A DNA stretch of 64,000 nt from Deltaproteobacteria bacterium (GTDB taxonomy: Bacteria > Myxococcota > Myxococcia > Myxococcales > SZAS-1), in contig JAFEBB010000018.1 of NCBI GenBank assembly GCA_018266075.1, positions 55,536-119,535 of the forward strand, read 5' to 3'. Both the position numbers and the translations under genes were made by a program. The notes beneath the pieces were generated by a model. That model searched no databases, was not told where the DNA came from, and worked only from the letters and a program-made list of their open reading frames with translations. Shown here piece by piece: positions 15,348 through 25,402 of the stretch (position 1 is the stretch's first letter; each line of letters opens with the position of its first letter).

Positions 15348-17462
15348 TCAGGCCGGCTCGACGCGCGCGATGCCCGAGCGAAACGCCGGGAAGCCTGAGA
15401 TGGGATCGCGCGTGGTGTCGGTGAGCGCGTTGGCGCTCGCGCTCGCCCAGCCCGCGGGGAGCACGACGCAGCCCGGATGCACGTCGCGCGTGACGAGGAC
15501 CTTCAGCTCCACCTGCCCTCTCGGCGAAATCACGCGCACGCGCGCGCCGCTCTCGATTCCAAGCGGGCCAGCCACCTCGGGATGGAGGCGCGCCAACGGC
15601 TCGCGCTGGTGCAGCTTCATGCTCGGCACGTGGCGGAACTGCGAGTTGATGTACGGCCGCGTCCGCGGACCGGTGACGAGCGTGAGCGGAAACTCAGGCG
15701 TCGGCGGCACGGGCGGCGCGTACACGGGCAGCGGTTCATAACCAAATCGTGACAACAGCGGACTCGCGAGCTCGAGCTTTCCGCTCATCGTCGGCCAGCG
15801 CGGCACGGGCGCATCGGGCGCGGGCCGCTGTGGCCGGAGCTCGCGCTCCGGATCGACGAGGTAGTGCTCGCGCTCGGCATGGACCGCGGCTTCGAAGGTC
15901 AGCCAGGGGAAGTGTGCGCCCAGCCCGAGGTGCCGCGCGAGCTCGAAGAGGATCTTCCAGTCGGGCCTGCTCTGGTGCTGCTCTCGCAAGAGCCCGCTTC
16001 GCGCCACGGCTGCGTCCTCGCCACCCGCTGCGACCGTCGGCGCCTCGGCAAACGTCGCCGCGGGCAGCGCGTAGTGCGCCAGCGCGGCGGTCTCCGACGG
16101 AAACGGATCCACAACGACCAACAGCTCCAGCTTCTCGAGCGCGGCGCGCATGCGGGCGCTGTCCGGGTGCGTAACGAGCGGGTTCGACCCGAAGCAGATC
16201 AGCGCGCGGAGCGGGTACGGCTTGTTCTCGAGGATCGCGTCGGGAAAGAGCATCCCCTGCGCTTGCCGGTTGTAGACGTGGAAGAGCGGATACTCGTTGT
16301 AACCAATCGGTTTCACTTCGGGCGAAGGCGGCGCGGGCTTCGGGGTCTCCATGCGGTAGAGCTGCGGCAGCGGCTCGTCCCAGAAGTGCGGCCCGGGCTT
16401 GTGCTTGAGCTGCATGCCGCCTGGCACGTCGATGTCGCCGCAGATCGCCGCGAGCGCCGTGAGCGCGCGCACCGTCTGGACCCCGTTCGCGTGATGCTCC
16501 AGGCCCAATCCGTCCCAGAACGACGCCGGTCCGCCAGTCGAGAACAGTCGCGCCGCGCGTTGAACCTTCTCCGCGGGCACGCCGGTCAGCCGCTGCACTT
16601 CGTCGGGCGTGAACGTGGACGCGAGCTGCGCGAGCTCATCGAGGCCCATGCACTCCAATCGCGCGGCCGCCTCGTCGAAGAGCTTCTCGGCGAGCACGAC
16701 CTGGATCAGCCCAAGCGCGAGCGCGCCGTCGGTTCCCGGCCGCGGCTGCAGGTGCAGCGTGGCCTCGCGGGCCAGCTCGGTGCGAATGGGATCCACGACG
16801 ATCAACCGGCGACCGTTGTGTGCGGCTTGCGCCACCGCGTGCGCGAAAGGCGGCGCGGTGAAGGTCGGATTCGCGCCCCACACGAGCAGCGTCTTCGCGC
16901 GGTGCACGTCGGGCTCGAGGTTCGCACCCGCGACGAGCGCGTGGCCCATGCGGGCGGAGGCCTCGCACAAGCTGGCGACGGTCGCGAGGTTCGGCGAACC
17001 AAACGCCGCACAGAAGCGCTGCAGCATGGGCACGAGCGGGTGCCGCACGAAAGGCCAGCCGGTTTGCACCGCGAGCGCCTGCGCGCCGAAGCGCTGCTTC
17101 ACGGCGTGCAGCTTCTCGGCGATCTCGGCGAGCGCGGCGTCCCAGCTGACTTCAACGAAGCGCGCGCCCTCACGTCGCAGCGGCGCGCGAACGCGCTCGG
17201 GCGCGTGGACGATCTCGCGCAGCGCCCAGCCGTGGTGACAGAGAAAGCCGCGCGTCTTCGAATCGGGATCACCCTCGACGCGCTCGAGCCGACCGTCCTC
17301 GACGGTGGCCACGATCCCGCAGTGCATCGTGCAGATGCGACACGTGCCCTTCACCTGCGCGCGCGCCCTGCCCTCGCCGCCGAGCTCGAGCGCGGCCACC
17401 CCACCCGCGAGCGCGGCCACCTGCCCCGCCTGCAACACCTGCCGCCGCGAGAAGCGCCTCAT
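15348..17462 (-). CDS. Tat-exported molybdopterin oxidoreductase (NapA/PhsA-type family)
   Basis: The protein has 704 residues from the ATG at 17462. A twin-arginine leader (MRRFSRRQVLQAGQ) sends it folded to the periplasm. A CxxCxxxC cluster (CRICTMHC) and a fourth Cys in GFLCHHGW bind a 4Fe-4S centre. The molybdopterin-binding core follows (LVWGANP; SFWDGLGLEHHANGVQ), ending in the molydop-binding fold (PYINSQFRH). Cys in ASLCEAS is the likely Mo ligand. At 704 residues it is shorter than NapA (about 830). The adjacent NapG- and NapH-type genes suggest electrons come from quinol. The substrate could be nitrate, a sulfur compound or another oxyanion. Confidence 0.88.
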   Translation of the reverse strand: MRRFSRRQVLQAGQVAALAGGVAALELGGEGRARAQVKGTCRICTMHCGIVATVEDGRLERVEGDPDSKTRGFLCHHGWALREIVHAPERVRAPLRREGARFVEVSWDAALAEIAEKLHAVKQRFGAQALAVQTGWPFVRHPLVPMLQRFCAAFGSPNLATVASLCEASARMGHALVAGANLEPDVHRAKTLLVWGANPTFTAPPFAHAVAQAAHNGRRLIVVDPIRTELAREATLHLQPRPGTDGALALGLIQVVLAEKLFDEAAARLECMGLDELAQLASTFTPDEVQRLTGVPAEKVQRAARLFSTGGPASFWDGLGLEHHANGVQTVRALTALAAICGDIDVPGGMQLKHKPGPHFWDEPLPQLYRMETPKPAPPSPEVKPIGYNEYPLFHVYNRQAQGMLFPDAILENKPYPLRALICFGSNPLVTHPDSARMRAALEKLELLVVVDPFPSETAALAHYALPAATFAEAPTVAAGGEDAAVARSGLLREQHQSRPDWKILFELARHLGLGAHFPWLTFEAAVHAEREHYLVDPERELRPQRPAPDAPVPRWPTMSGKLELASPLLSRFGYEPLPVYAPPVPPTPEFPLTLVTGPRTRPYINSQFRHVPSMKLHQREPLARLHPEVAGPLGIESGARVRVISPRGQVELKVLVTRDVHPGCVVLPAGWASASANALTDTTRDPISGFPAFRSGIARVEPA

Positions 17463-18028
17463 CGCCCGCTCCTCGGTGTGACGTGGATGGCGCTCGCGTG
17501 CTCGGGGCACGCCTCTTCGCACAATCCGCAGCCGCAGCACTTGTCGGGCTCGACGTGCGGCGCCTGCATCGGGCCGCGCAGCGTGATGGCTTCGTCCTGG
17601 TACGGGCACACGTAGTAGCAAGCGCGGCACACGCCGCTCTGCTGCCAGGCGATGCACTTCTTCTCGGTGACGAACGCGACGCCCATCTGCGCTTCGCGCT
17701 GAATCACCACGCGATCGAACGGAATCGGCCGCAGGGCGCCCGTGGGACACGCGCTGCCGCACGCCATGCAGAGAACGCAGCCGCGCTCGCGCGCGTTCAG
17801 GAACGGCGTCTCCGCCAGGCGTGGCGAGCCGGACTCGAAGTGGATCGCCTGCACCGGACAGACCTCGGCGCAGCGGAAGCAGCGGATACACGCGGCCGCG
17901 AACGCATCGCCGTCGAGCGCGCCCGGCGGACGAAGACGCGGCTCGGCGTGCGCGCGCTTGGCCACGAGCGCAGCCGTCATCGTCGCTGCCAGCGCACCCA
18001 GTCCGCCGAGGAGATCGCGCCGCTTCAT
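17459..18028 (-). CDS. NapG-type ferredoxin with four 4Fe-4S clusters
   Basis: The protein has 189 residues from the ATG at 18028. A Tat-like leader (MKRRDLLGGLGALAATM) precedes four cysteine clusters: CIRCFRCAEVCP, CVLCMACGSACP, the CIAWQQSGVCRACYYVCP segment and CCGCGLCEEACP. This is the pattern of NapG/MauM ferredoxins that pass electrons from the NapH quinol dehydrogenase to a periplasmic molybdoenzyme. It overlaps both neighbours by four bases (ATGA), so the three genes form a translationally coupled operon. Confidence 0.9.
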   Translation of the reverse strand: MKRRDLLGGLGALAATMTAALVAKRAHAEPRLRPPGALDGDAFAAACIRCFRCAEVCPVQAIHFESGSPRLAETPFLNARERGCVLCMACGSACPTGALRPIPFDRVVIQREAQMGVAFVTEKKCIAWQQSGVCRACYYVCPYQDEAITLRGPMQAPHVEPDKCCGCGLCEEACPEHASAIHVTPRSGR

Positions 18029-18990
18029 CGCGGCTCCTTGGTGCGCAACGGAACCAGCTTGAACGCCAGCGCCTGCGTGGGACACACCGAGACGCACTTG
18101 CCGCAGCGCTCGCAGCCCGGATCGAGTCGGTCCGTCATCGGCTTCTGGCCGAGATTGCAGACCACGTCGCACGCGGTGCAGTCGGTGCAGCGCGGGATGT
18201 CGCGCGTGACGCGCACGCGCGACGGAAGCGCGAAGAGCGAGAACAGCGCGCCACCCGGGCAGAGCGTGCGACAGAAGCCGCCGCGCGAGACGAGCGTGTC
18301 GAAGAGCCAGATTCCGGCGAGCGCCAGCGCGCCCGCACCGAAGCTGCCCGTCCACACCGCGCGCGCGACCTCGCGGCTCACGATCGCCGGCGGATAGACG
18401 AGCGCCACCAGCGGCGCTCCCGCAATCGCCGCCGCGCTGAGCACGCCCGCGAGCACGCCGTACGCCACGCCGCGTGGAAGCTGGACGTCCGCGAGCGGCA
18501 CACCCAGACGCGTCAGCAGCGCGCGCGCCGCGTTGCTCGCGGCCAGCATCGGCACATAGGGACAAAGCCAGCCGCAGAAGAACCGCCCGAAGCCCATCAG
18601 CAGCAGCGCCACCGGAAGCGCGCCAAGCAACACGCCGACCGGAAACTGCCGCGCCGCGACGACGCTCAGCGCCGCGAGCGGATCCATGAGCTCGATACCA
18701 AAGAGCTGCACGGTCCACGGCGCGCCGAGCAGCTCGGGCTTCGGAAGCGGGAGCGCCTGCGCGAGCGCGCCCCAACGACCGCCGCCCGCGAATCCTGCCC
18801 AGAGCCCGCGCGCCGCGCCCAGCTGCCAGAGCGGCGCGAGCAGGTACGTCGAGCACGACAACGCGAGCACAATCCGACGCACACGCTGGTAGCGCGGGGC
18901 TTTCTTGAGCACGAGGTCGGCCGGCTGCACCGCGCGCCGGGGGCCACGCGGACGCACCTCCGGCGCAGGCTTTGCGTGCTTGACGGCCAT
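18025..18990 (-). CDS. NapH-type membrane quinol dehydrogenase ferredoxin
   Basis: The protein has 321 residues from the ATG at 18990. Four to five membrane helices carry the two conserved CxxxCP motifs of NapH (FFCGWLCPY and GFCRTLCPGGALF). The cytoplasmic C-terminus has two 4Fe-4S clusters (CTDCTACDVVC and CERCGKCVSVCP). It should take electrons from the quinol pool and hand them to the NapG-like protein. It is the first gene of the operon ending with the molybdoenzyme. There is no clear ribosome site before the ATG. Confidence 0.9.
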   Translation of the reverse strand: MAVKHAKPAPEVRPRGPRRAVQPADLVLKKAPRYQRVRRIVLALSCSTYLLAPLWQLGAARGLWAGFAGGGRWGALAQALPLPKPELLGAPWTVQLFGIELMDPLAALSVVAARQFPVGVLLGALPVALLLMGFGRFFCGWLCPYVPMLAASNAARALLTRLGVPLADVQLPRGVAYGVLAGVLSAAAIAGAPLVALVYPPAIVSREVARAVWTGSFGAGALALAGIWLFDTLVSRGGFCRTLCPGGALFSLFALPSRVRVTRDIPRCTDCTACDVVCNLGQKPMTDRLDPGCERCGKCVSVCPTQALAFKLVPLRTKEPR

Positions 18991-19047
18991 CAAGCATCAG
19001 CTGTGCAGCCTTCGCGCCAGCCGATGCCTGGGAGATCCGGGGCTTTC

Positions 19048-19066
19048 CGACGCAGGCTTTGCGTCG
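19048..19066. repeat. Perfect hairpin directly after thiC
   Basis: Seven-base arms CGACGCA (19048-19054) and TGCGTCG (19060-19066) flank a five-base loop immediately after the thiC stop. No T-run follows, so it is at best a weak terminator or a 3'-end stabiliser. Confidence 0.4.
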
Positions 19067-20545
<1,479 letters not shown>

Positions 20546-20591
20546 TCACCGCGACTACCATGGCCGCGCTTCTCAACTTTCAGGGGGAACA

Positions 20592-21152
20592 ATGCACTCG
20601 AAGGTCGTCATCGGATTCGCGCTCGCGTTTGCGCTCAGCGCCGCGGCGTGCAGCAGCGAGAACAGCAGCTCCAGCTCCTCCAGCGGCACCACCGGCTCGG
20701 GCAGCACCACCGGCTCGGGCAGCACCACGGGCACCTCCGGCTCGACGGGCACCTCCGGAAGCACGGGCGGCTCGAGCGGGAGCACCGGGTTGACCGCGGT
20801 CAACGGCTGCGACCCGTCCACGGCCACGGACATGACCGGCCACAGCACGGTGACGATCACCTACTCCAGCAGCGCGCAGGGCTCGGTGGCGGCGTTCCGC
20901 TACAACCCCGGCTGCGTGAAGGTCTCTCCGGGCACGAGCGTGACCTTCCAGGGCGCTCAGGCGGCCGACACCTTCGCCGTGCATCCGCTGACGCCCGGCG
21001 CCGAGTGCACCGCCAACGCGACGAACAACCCCATCACCGCGCAGTCGGCGGGCAGCTCCGCGTCGTTTACGTTCGCCAACGGCGGCACGTTCCCGTATTT
21101 CTGCGCCGTCCACTGCTCTGTCGGCATGAAGGGCGCGATCTACGTCCAGTGA
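20592..21152 (+). CDS. Cupredoxin (plastocyanin/azurin-like) lipoprotein
   Basis: The protein has 186 residues. A lipoprotein signal ends LSAAAC, followed by about 45 residues of Ser/Thr/Gly linker. The C-terminal beta-sandwich of about 110 residues carries the type 1 copper ligands: the Cys-x2-His-x4-Met group in YFCAVHCSVGM, with a first His in FAVHPL. It should be a membrane-anchored periplasmic electron carrier. A GGGGGAA site precedes the ATG. It stands alone between the divergent thiC and a small membrane-anchored gene. Confidence 0.88.
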   Translation: MHSKVVIGFALAFALSAAACSSENSSSSSSSGTTGSGSTTGSGSTTGTSGSTGTSGSTGGSSGSTGLTAVNGCDPSTATDMTGHSTVTITYSSSAQGSVAAFRYNPGCVKVSPGTSVTFQGAQAADTFAVHPLTPGAECTANATNNPITAQSAGSSASFTFANGGTFPYFCAVHCSVGMKGAIYVQ

Positions 21153-21179
21153 CGCGACGGCGGTGGGCCGGAGCAGCAC

Positions 21180-21683
21180 ATGACCGACTCACCGCCGAAG
21201 TCGTCGCGAGCCTTGCTGGGGCTGGGAATCGGGGTCACCGCGGCCATCGCCGTGGTGGCCCTCTTCATGTGGCTCGACTTCCGGGGCCCGCGGCCGCACA
21301 CCGAGCCACCCGCGGGGATCGCGTTGGTCGTCGAGCGCGCAGGAAAGCCGGGGCCGCTCGCGCCGCACGCGACGCTCCCGCCCGGCGCCAGCCTGAAGTC
21401 GACGGTCACCCTGCCCGCGCCGGCCAAGGTGAGCCTGGTGCACATCGATCCCGGGCACGGCATGGAGCCGTTGCTGCTCAACGCCAAACTCGACGCGGGC
21501 ACGCACCTGCTCGAGAAGAACGGCGCACCGGCCGAGCTCCACCTCGAGGGGCTGTCGGGGCCGCAGGTGCTCGCCGCCGTGGCCGCCGAGCGCGACCTCA
21601 TCGAGGACGAGGCCCTCTCCGCCGCCCGCGGCCTCCCCGTGGAGGGCGTGAAGGTCGCCGCCTTCGAATTCACGGTTCAGTGA
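21180..21683 (+). CDS. Single-pass membrane-anchored protein of unknown function
   Basis: The protein has 167 residues with one membrane helix near the N-terminus (ALLGLGIGVTAAIAVVALFMW, residues about 11-31) and an external beta-rich domain (ALVVERAGKPGPLAPHATL; KVSLVHIDPGHGMEPLL). The region after the helix resembles the generic envelope domains often found next to sigma factors in myxobacteria (DUF4384-like), but the match is weak. I do not recognise a specific function. It starts 28 bases after the cupredoxin stop, so co-transcription is likely. Confidence 0.7.
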   Translation: MTDSPPKSSRALLGLGIGVTAAIAVVALFMWLDFRGPRPHTEPPAGIALVVERAGKPGPLAPHATLPPGASLKSTVTLPAPAKVSLVHIDPGHGMEPLLLNAKLDAGTHLLEKNGAPAELHLEGLSGPQVLAAVAAERDLIEDEALSAARGLPVEGVKVAAFEFTVQ

Positions 21684-21709
21684 GCGGTCGACACCCCGGC
21701 CGAAGTTCC

Positions 21710-21738
21710 TTGCCTCGGTCGGTTGGCTGCTCTAGTGG
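21710..21738 (+). promoter_or_regulatory. Possible promoter of the XPB helicase gene
   Basis: TTGCCT (21710-21715), a 17-base spacer and TAGTGG (21733-21738) lie about 65 bases upstream of the ATG at 21805. The boxes are moderate matches. Confidence 0.35.
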
Positions 21739-21804
21739 AACCCTTCGCTCCGGAGCAGCGGGATCCTGTGCGGTTTGGGCGCTCGCCCGTTAGCCAACGT
21801 GGTC

Positions 21805-23490
21805 ATGCCGAATCTCGAAAATCCGCTCATCGTCCAGGCCGACAAGTCCATCCTCCTCGAGGTGCACAACCCTCGCTACGAGGAGGCCCGCGACGCGCTC
21901 GCGCGCTTTGCCGAGCTCGAGAAGAGCCCGGACCACCTGCACACCTACCGCATCACCCCGCTCTCGCTCTGGAACGCGGCGAGCTCGGGCGTGAACGCGG
22001 AGACCGTCCAGGCGGATCTGGAGCGCCTCTCCAAGTACCCGGTGCCGCCGAACCTGCTCGCCGACGTGCGCGAGTCCATCTCCCGCTACGGCCGGATCAA
22101 GCTGGTCAAGGGCGGCGCCGCCGACGAGCTCGAGCTCCAGGTCTCCGACGCGCCGCTGGGCCACCTCATCCAGCACACCAAGGACGTCGCCAAGCTGCTC
22201 ATCCCGGGCGGCGGGCTCCGAATCACCGCCGACAACCGCGGCGAGATCAAGCAGGCGCTCATCAAGGTCGGCTATCCCGTCGTGGACGAGGCCGGCTTCA
22301 CGGTCGGCGAGCCGCTGGAGTTCTCGCTCCGCGACACGATGCTCTCGGGCAAGAAGTTCGACCTGCGGCACTACCAGTCGGACTCGGTGGGCGCGTTCAT
22401 GGCCAGCGGCGGCGGCAACGGCGTCATCTGCCTGCCCTGCGGCGCGGGCAAGACCGTGGTCGCGCTCGCGGCGGCCGCGCAGCTCAAGACCAAGACGCTC
22501 GTGCTCGCCACCAACATCACCGCGGTGCGCCAGTGGATGAGCGAGGTGCTCGACAAGACCACGCTCACCGCCGAGCAGGTCGGCGAGTACAGCGGCGACC
22601 GGAAAGAAGTGAAGCCCTTCACCGTCGCCACGTACCAGATCATCACCCGGCGCTCGGGCGACAAGTTCCCGCACCTCTCGCTCTTCAACGCGGCCAACTG
22701 GGGCCTCATCGTCTATGACGAGGTCCACCTCCTGCCTGCGCCGATCTTCCGCTTCACCGCGGGGCTGCAGGCGCGCCGACGCCTGGGGCTCACCGCGACG
22801 CTCATTCGCGAGGACGGCCGCGAGGGCGACGTGTTCGCGCTCATCGGCCCCAAGCGCTACGACGTGCCCTGGCGCGAGATGGAGCGCGCGGGCTTCATCG
22901 CCGAGGCGACGTGCACCGAGCTGCGCCTGCCGCTGCCCGAGGGCGTGAAGATGGCCTACGCCACCTCGGACGCGCGCAACCGCTTCAACGTGGCCGCGCA
23001 AAATCCGGTGAAGGAGAGTGCGGTGAAGGAGCTGCTGGTGCGCCACAAGGGCGAGAGCATCCTCGTCATCGGCCAGTACCTGGAGCAGCTGCGCTCGCTG
23101 AGCGAGGGTCTCAAGCTGCCGCTCATCACCGGCGAGACGCCCCAGGCCGACCGCGACGTGCTCTTCGCCAAGTTCCGCACGGGTGAGGTGCCGGTGCTCG
23201 TGGTCTCGAAGATCGGCAACTTCAGCATCGACCTGCCCGATGCGAGCGTGCTCATCCAGGTGAGCGGCACGTTCGGCTCGCGGCAGGAGGAGGCCCAGCG
23301 CCTGGGCCGCGTGCTGCGCCCCAAGGACAAGCCCGCCAGCTTCTACAGCCTCGTCAGCGAGGACACGGTCGAGCTCGACTTCGCCATGAAGCGCCAGCTC
23401 TTCCTGACCGAGCAGGGCTATCGCTACAAGATCGAGGACTACCACCCGGTGGCCAAGCCGCTCGCGGCCACGCCACCGGCGCAGGTCTGA
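21805..23490 (+). CDS. XPB/Rad25-type DNA repair helicase
   Basis: The protein has 561 residues from the ATG at 21805 (a TTG ten codons upstream is unlikely). An N-terminal domain of about 170 residues precedes two helicase lobes. Walker A is LPCGAGKTVV, the DEVH box is IVYDEVHLLP, motif III is GLTATLIREDGRE (including the XPB-specific RED motif), and motif VI lies in GTFGSRQEEAQRLGRVLRP. This is the bacterial version of the eukaryotic TFIIH helicase XPB, a 3'-5' ATP-dependent DNA helicase probably involved in repair. The gene after it encodes its usual partner. Confidence 0.93.
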   Translation: MPNLENPLIVQADKSILLEVHNPRYEEARDALARFAELEKSPDHLHTYRITPLSLWNAASSGVNAETVQADLERLSKYPVPPNLLADVRESISRYGRIKLVKGGAADELELQVSDAPLGHLIQHTKDVAKLLIPGGGLRITADNRGEIKQALIKVGYPVVDEAGFTVGEPLEFSLRDTMLSGKKFDLRHYQSDSVGAFMASGGGNGVICLPCGAGKTVVALAAAAQLKTKTLVLATNITAVRQWMSEVLDKTTLTAEQVGEYSGDRKEVKPFTVATYQIITRRSGDKFPHLSLFNAANWGLIVYDEVHLLPAPIFRFTAGLQARRRLGLTATLIREDGREGDVFALIGPKRYDVPWREMERAGFIAEATCTELRLPLPEGVKMAYATSDARNRFNVAAQNPVKESAVKELLVRHKGESILVIGQYLEQLRSLSEGLKLPLITGETPQADRDVLFAKFRTGEVPVLVVSKIGNFSIDLPDASVLIQVSGTFGSRQEEAQRLGRVLRPKDKPASFYSLVSEDTVELDFAMKRQLFLTEQGYRYKIEDYHPVAKPLAATPPAQV

Positions 23491-23503
23491 TTTCGCGCTC
23501 CAC

Positions 23504-25387
23504 TTGGCCACGTCCGACACCATCGAGCCGCAGCTAGACCTCGGCGAGGGCCAGGACCTCGACCGCCTCGCGCCCAGCGTCCGCGAGGCGCTCATGCGCG
23601 GGCTCGTCGAGAAGCCGCGCGACCGTTCGCCGAGCGCCCTGCACGCAGAGCTGCGCAAGCCGGCGGCGGTCACGCGGCTCTTGTCGCAGCTGCCCGACGA
23701 GGCGCTCTACCCCGCCGCCGTGCTCGCGTTCATCGGCCGTGCGAACTCCGCGCGGCTGCACGAGCACGTCACGCTTCGCCTGGGCGCCGACGCGGCCGTG
23801 CGCGCGCTCGACGCGCTCGAGCGCGCGGGCCTCTGCATCCACGGCGCATACGATCCGCGGCAGACGTGGATGCCACCCACGGTGCAGCTCGCGGTGCGGC
23901 CGCAGCTCGCGTCGGTGCTGGCGCATCCGTCGCGGGCGCCGTCGATGGACCAGGCCGAGCACGATCTCGCGCCGCGGCTCTTCGAGGACGAGGTGCTGCT
24001 CGCGGCGATGGCGTCGACCACGCCCAAGCTCACGCAGTCGGGCGAGGTGTTCAAGCGCGAGCTGCTGGCGCTGATTCCGCTGTTGCAGCGCCGCACCGAG
24101 GATCCGGTGATCCTCGCCGAGGAGCTGGATCTGCTCTGCGAGCTGGGGCTGGTGGCCGTCGGCAGCCGGCTCGAGGTGCCGCCCGAGCCGATCGATCTCT
24201 GGCGCCAGCTGGATCGCGGCGAGAAGCTGCGCCGGCACGTGGTGGCGCGCGCGCGGCTGGTGCCGACGATCCTGCCGTTCGTGCAGCTCTTGTATCTCGC
24301 GGGGCCGGTGGCGCTGCTCACGCTGGTGGAGCTCGCGGATCTCGACGCGTCTGCCGAGCCGACGCTCTGGCGACGCGGGCGCGCGCGCACGCTGGATGGC
24401 GCCACGCGCGTGGACTTCTTGCTCATGCAGCCCGGGCTCGGAATCGTCGATCTGGGGAGCACGCGGCTGGTGGGCATGGCGCCCTCGCTGCGCTCGGCGC
24501 TCGCAGGTGAACCGCAGCCCGAGCCCGAGGCGACCGGCTATCCGCATTTGCTGCCGTCGCTGGAAGCGATCGTTCCGCCCGAGTGTCCGCTGCCGATGGT
24601 CATCTCGCTGGCGCGCTTCCTCGACGTGACCAGCGTGGACACCGTGGCGCACTTCAAGCTCACGCGCGAGTCGGTGGAGCGCGCCGCACGCCGCGGCCAG
24701 ACCGCCGAGCAGATGCTCGAGGTACTCACCGAGGTGGTCCGCTACGGCGTGCCCGAGAACGTGGCCCGCGCGCTGCGCGACTTCTCGGCGGTGAAGCCGA
24801 ATCGGGTGCACTTCGTGGAGGGGCCGGTCGTGGTCGCCGAGGAGGAGTCGGCGCGCGAGCTGCTCCGCGGCGATGAAGAGATGGGCGAGCTGGTGTCCGA
24901 GGTGGCGCCCGGCGTGTTCGAGGTGCAGGGCAGCTGGGCCGCGGGCCCCACGCGACGCCGGCTGACCACGCTCGGCCTCTGGCAGTCGCGCGACGAAGAC
25001 ATCCACGAGCCGGCCCGGCTCACGCGCTGGGACAACGACGACGCCACCCGCCGCCTCACCCGCTTGCGTCAAGGCTTGCTGCTGCGCGGGCCGGCGCCGC
25101 TCGCGCGACGTGCGCGCGCCGCCGTGGCGTTGGCCGAGATTGGTCCGGGCACGCCAGGAGCGGCCGAGCGCGTGGCCAAGGCGCAGAAGGCCCTCGAGAA
25201 GGATCCGAAGCGCTTCGAGACCTTCCTCGCCTCACTCGATGAGGCCGAGCGCGAGCGGTTCAACCGCGACCTCGAGGCCATCGTCGATCCGGATCGCCCG
25301 CTCGCCGCGCAGCTCGATCGCCTGGACCGGCTCGCGCCGGATTGGGTGGAGCGCAGCAAGCCCAAACCGGTGCGCAAGAAGAAGTAA
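23504..25387 (+). CDS. XPB partner protein with helicase-associated (Helicase_C_3-like) domain
   Basis: The protein has 627 residues. The likely start is the TTG at 23504, 13 bases after the helicase stop; no ATG fits the conserved N-terminus. It lacks ATPase motifs. The layout (an N-terminal winged-helix-like half, then a region with ARFLDVTSVDTVAHFKLTRE and VLTEVVRYGVPENVARALRD) matches proteins encoded next to XPB in actinobacteria and myxobacteria, known as helicase-associated or XPB/Ssl2 C-terminal-like. It probably forms a complex with the XPB helicase. The C-terminus is basic (KPKPVRKKK). Confidence 0.78.
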   Translation: MATSDTIEPQLDLGEGQDLDRLAPSVREALMRGLVEKPRDRSPSALHAELRKPAAVTRLLSQLPDEALYPAAVLAFIGRANSARLHEHVTLRLGADAAVRALDALERAGLCIHGAYDPRQTWMPPTVQLAVRPQLASVLAHPSRAPSMDQAEHDLAPRLFEDEVLLAAMASTTPKLTQSGEVFKRELLALIPLLQRRTEDPVILAEELDLLCELGLVAVGSRLEVPPEPIDLWRQLDRGEKLRRHVVARARLVPTILPFVQLLYLAGPVALLTLVELADLDASAEPTLWRRGRARTLDGATRVDFLLMQPGLGIVDLGSTRLVGMAPSLRSALAGEPQPEPEATGYPHLLPSLEAIVPPECPLPMVISLARFLDVTSVDTVAHFKLTRESVERAARRGQTAEQMLEVLTEVVRYGVPENVARALRDFSAVKPNRVHFVEGPVVVAEEESARELLRGDEEMGELVSEVAPGVFEVQGSWAAGPTRRRLTTLGLWQSRDEDIHEPARLTRWDNDDATRRLTRLRQGLLLRGPAPLARRARAAVALAEIGPGTPGAAERVAKAQKALEKDPKRFETFLASLDEAERERFNRDLEAIVDPDRPLAAQLDRLDRLAPDWVERSKPKPVRKKK

Positions 25388-25402
25388 CTAATCCGTTAAG
25401 AT

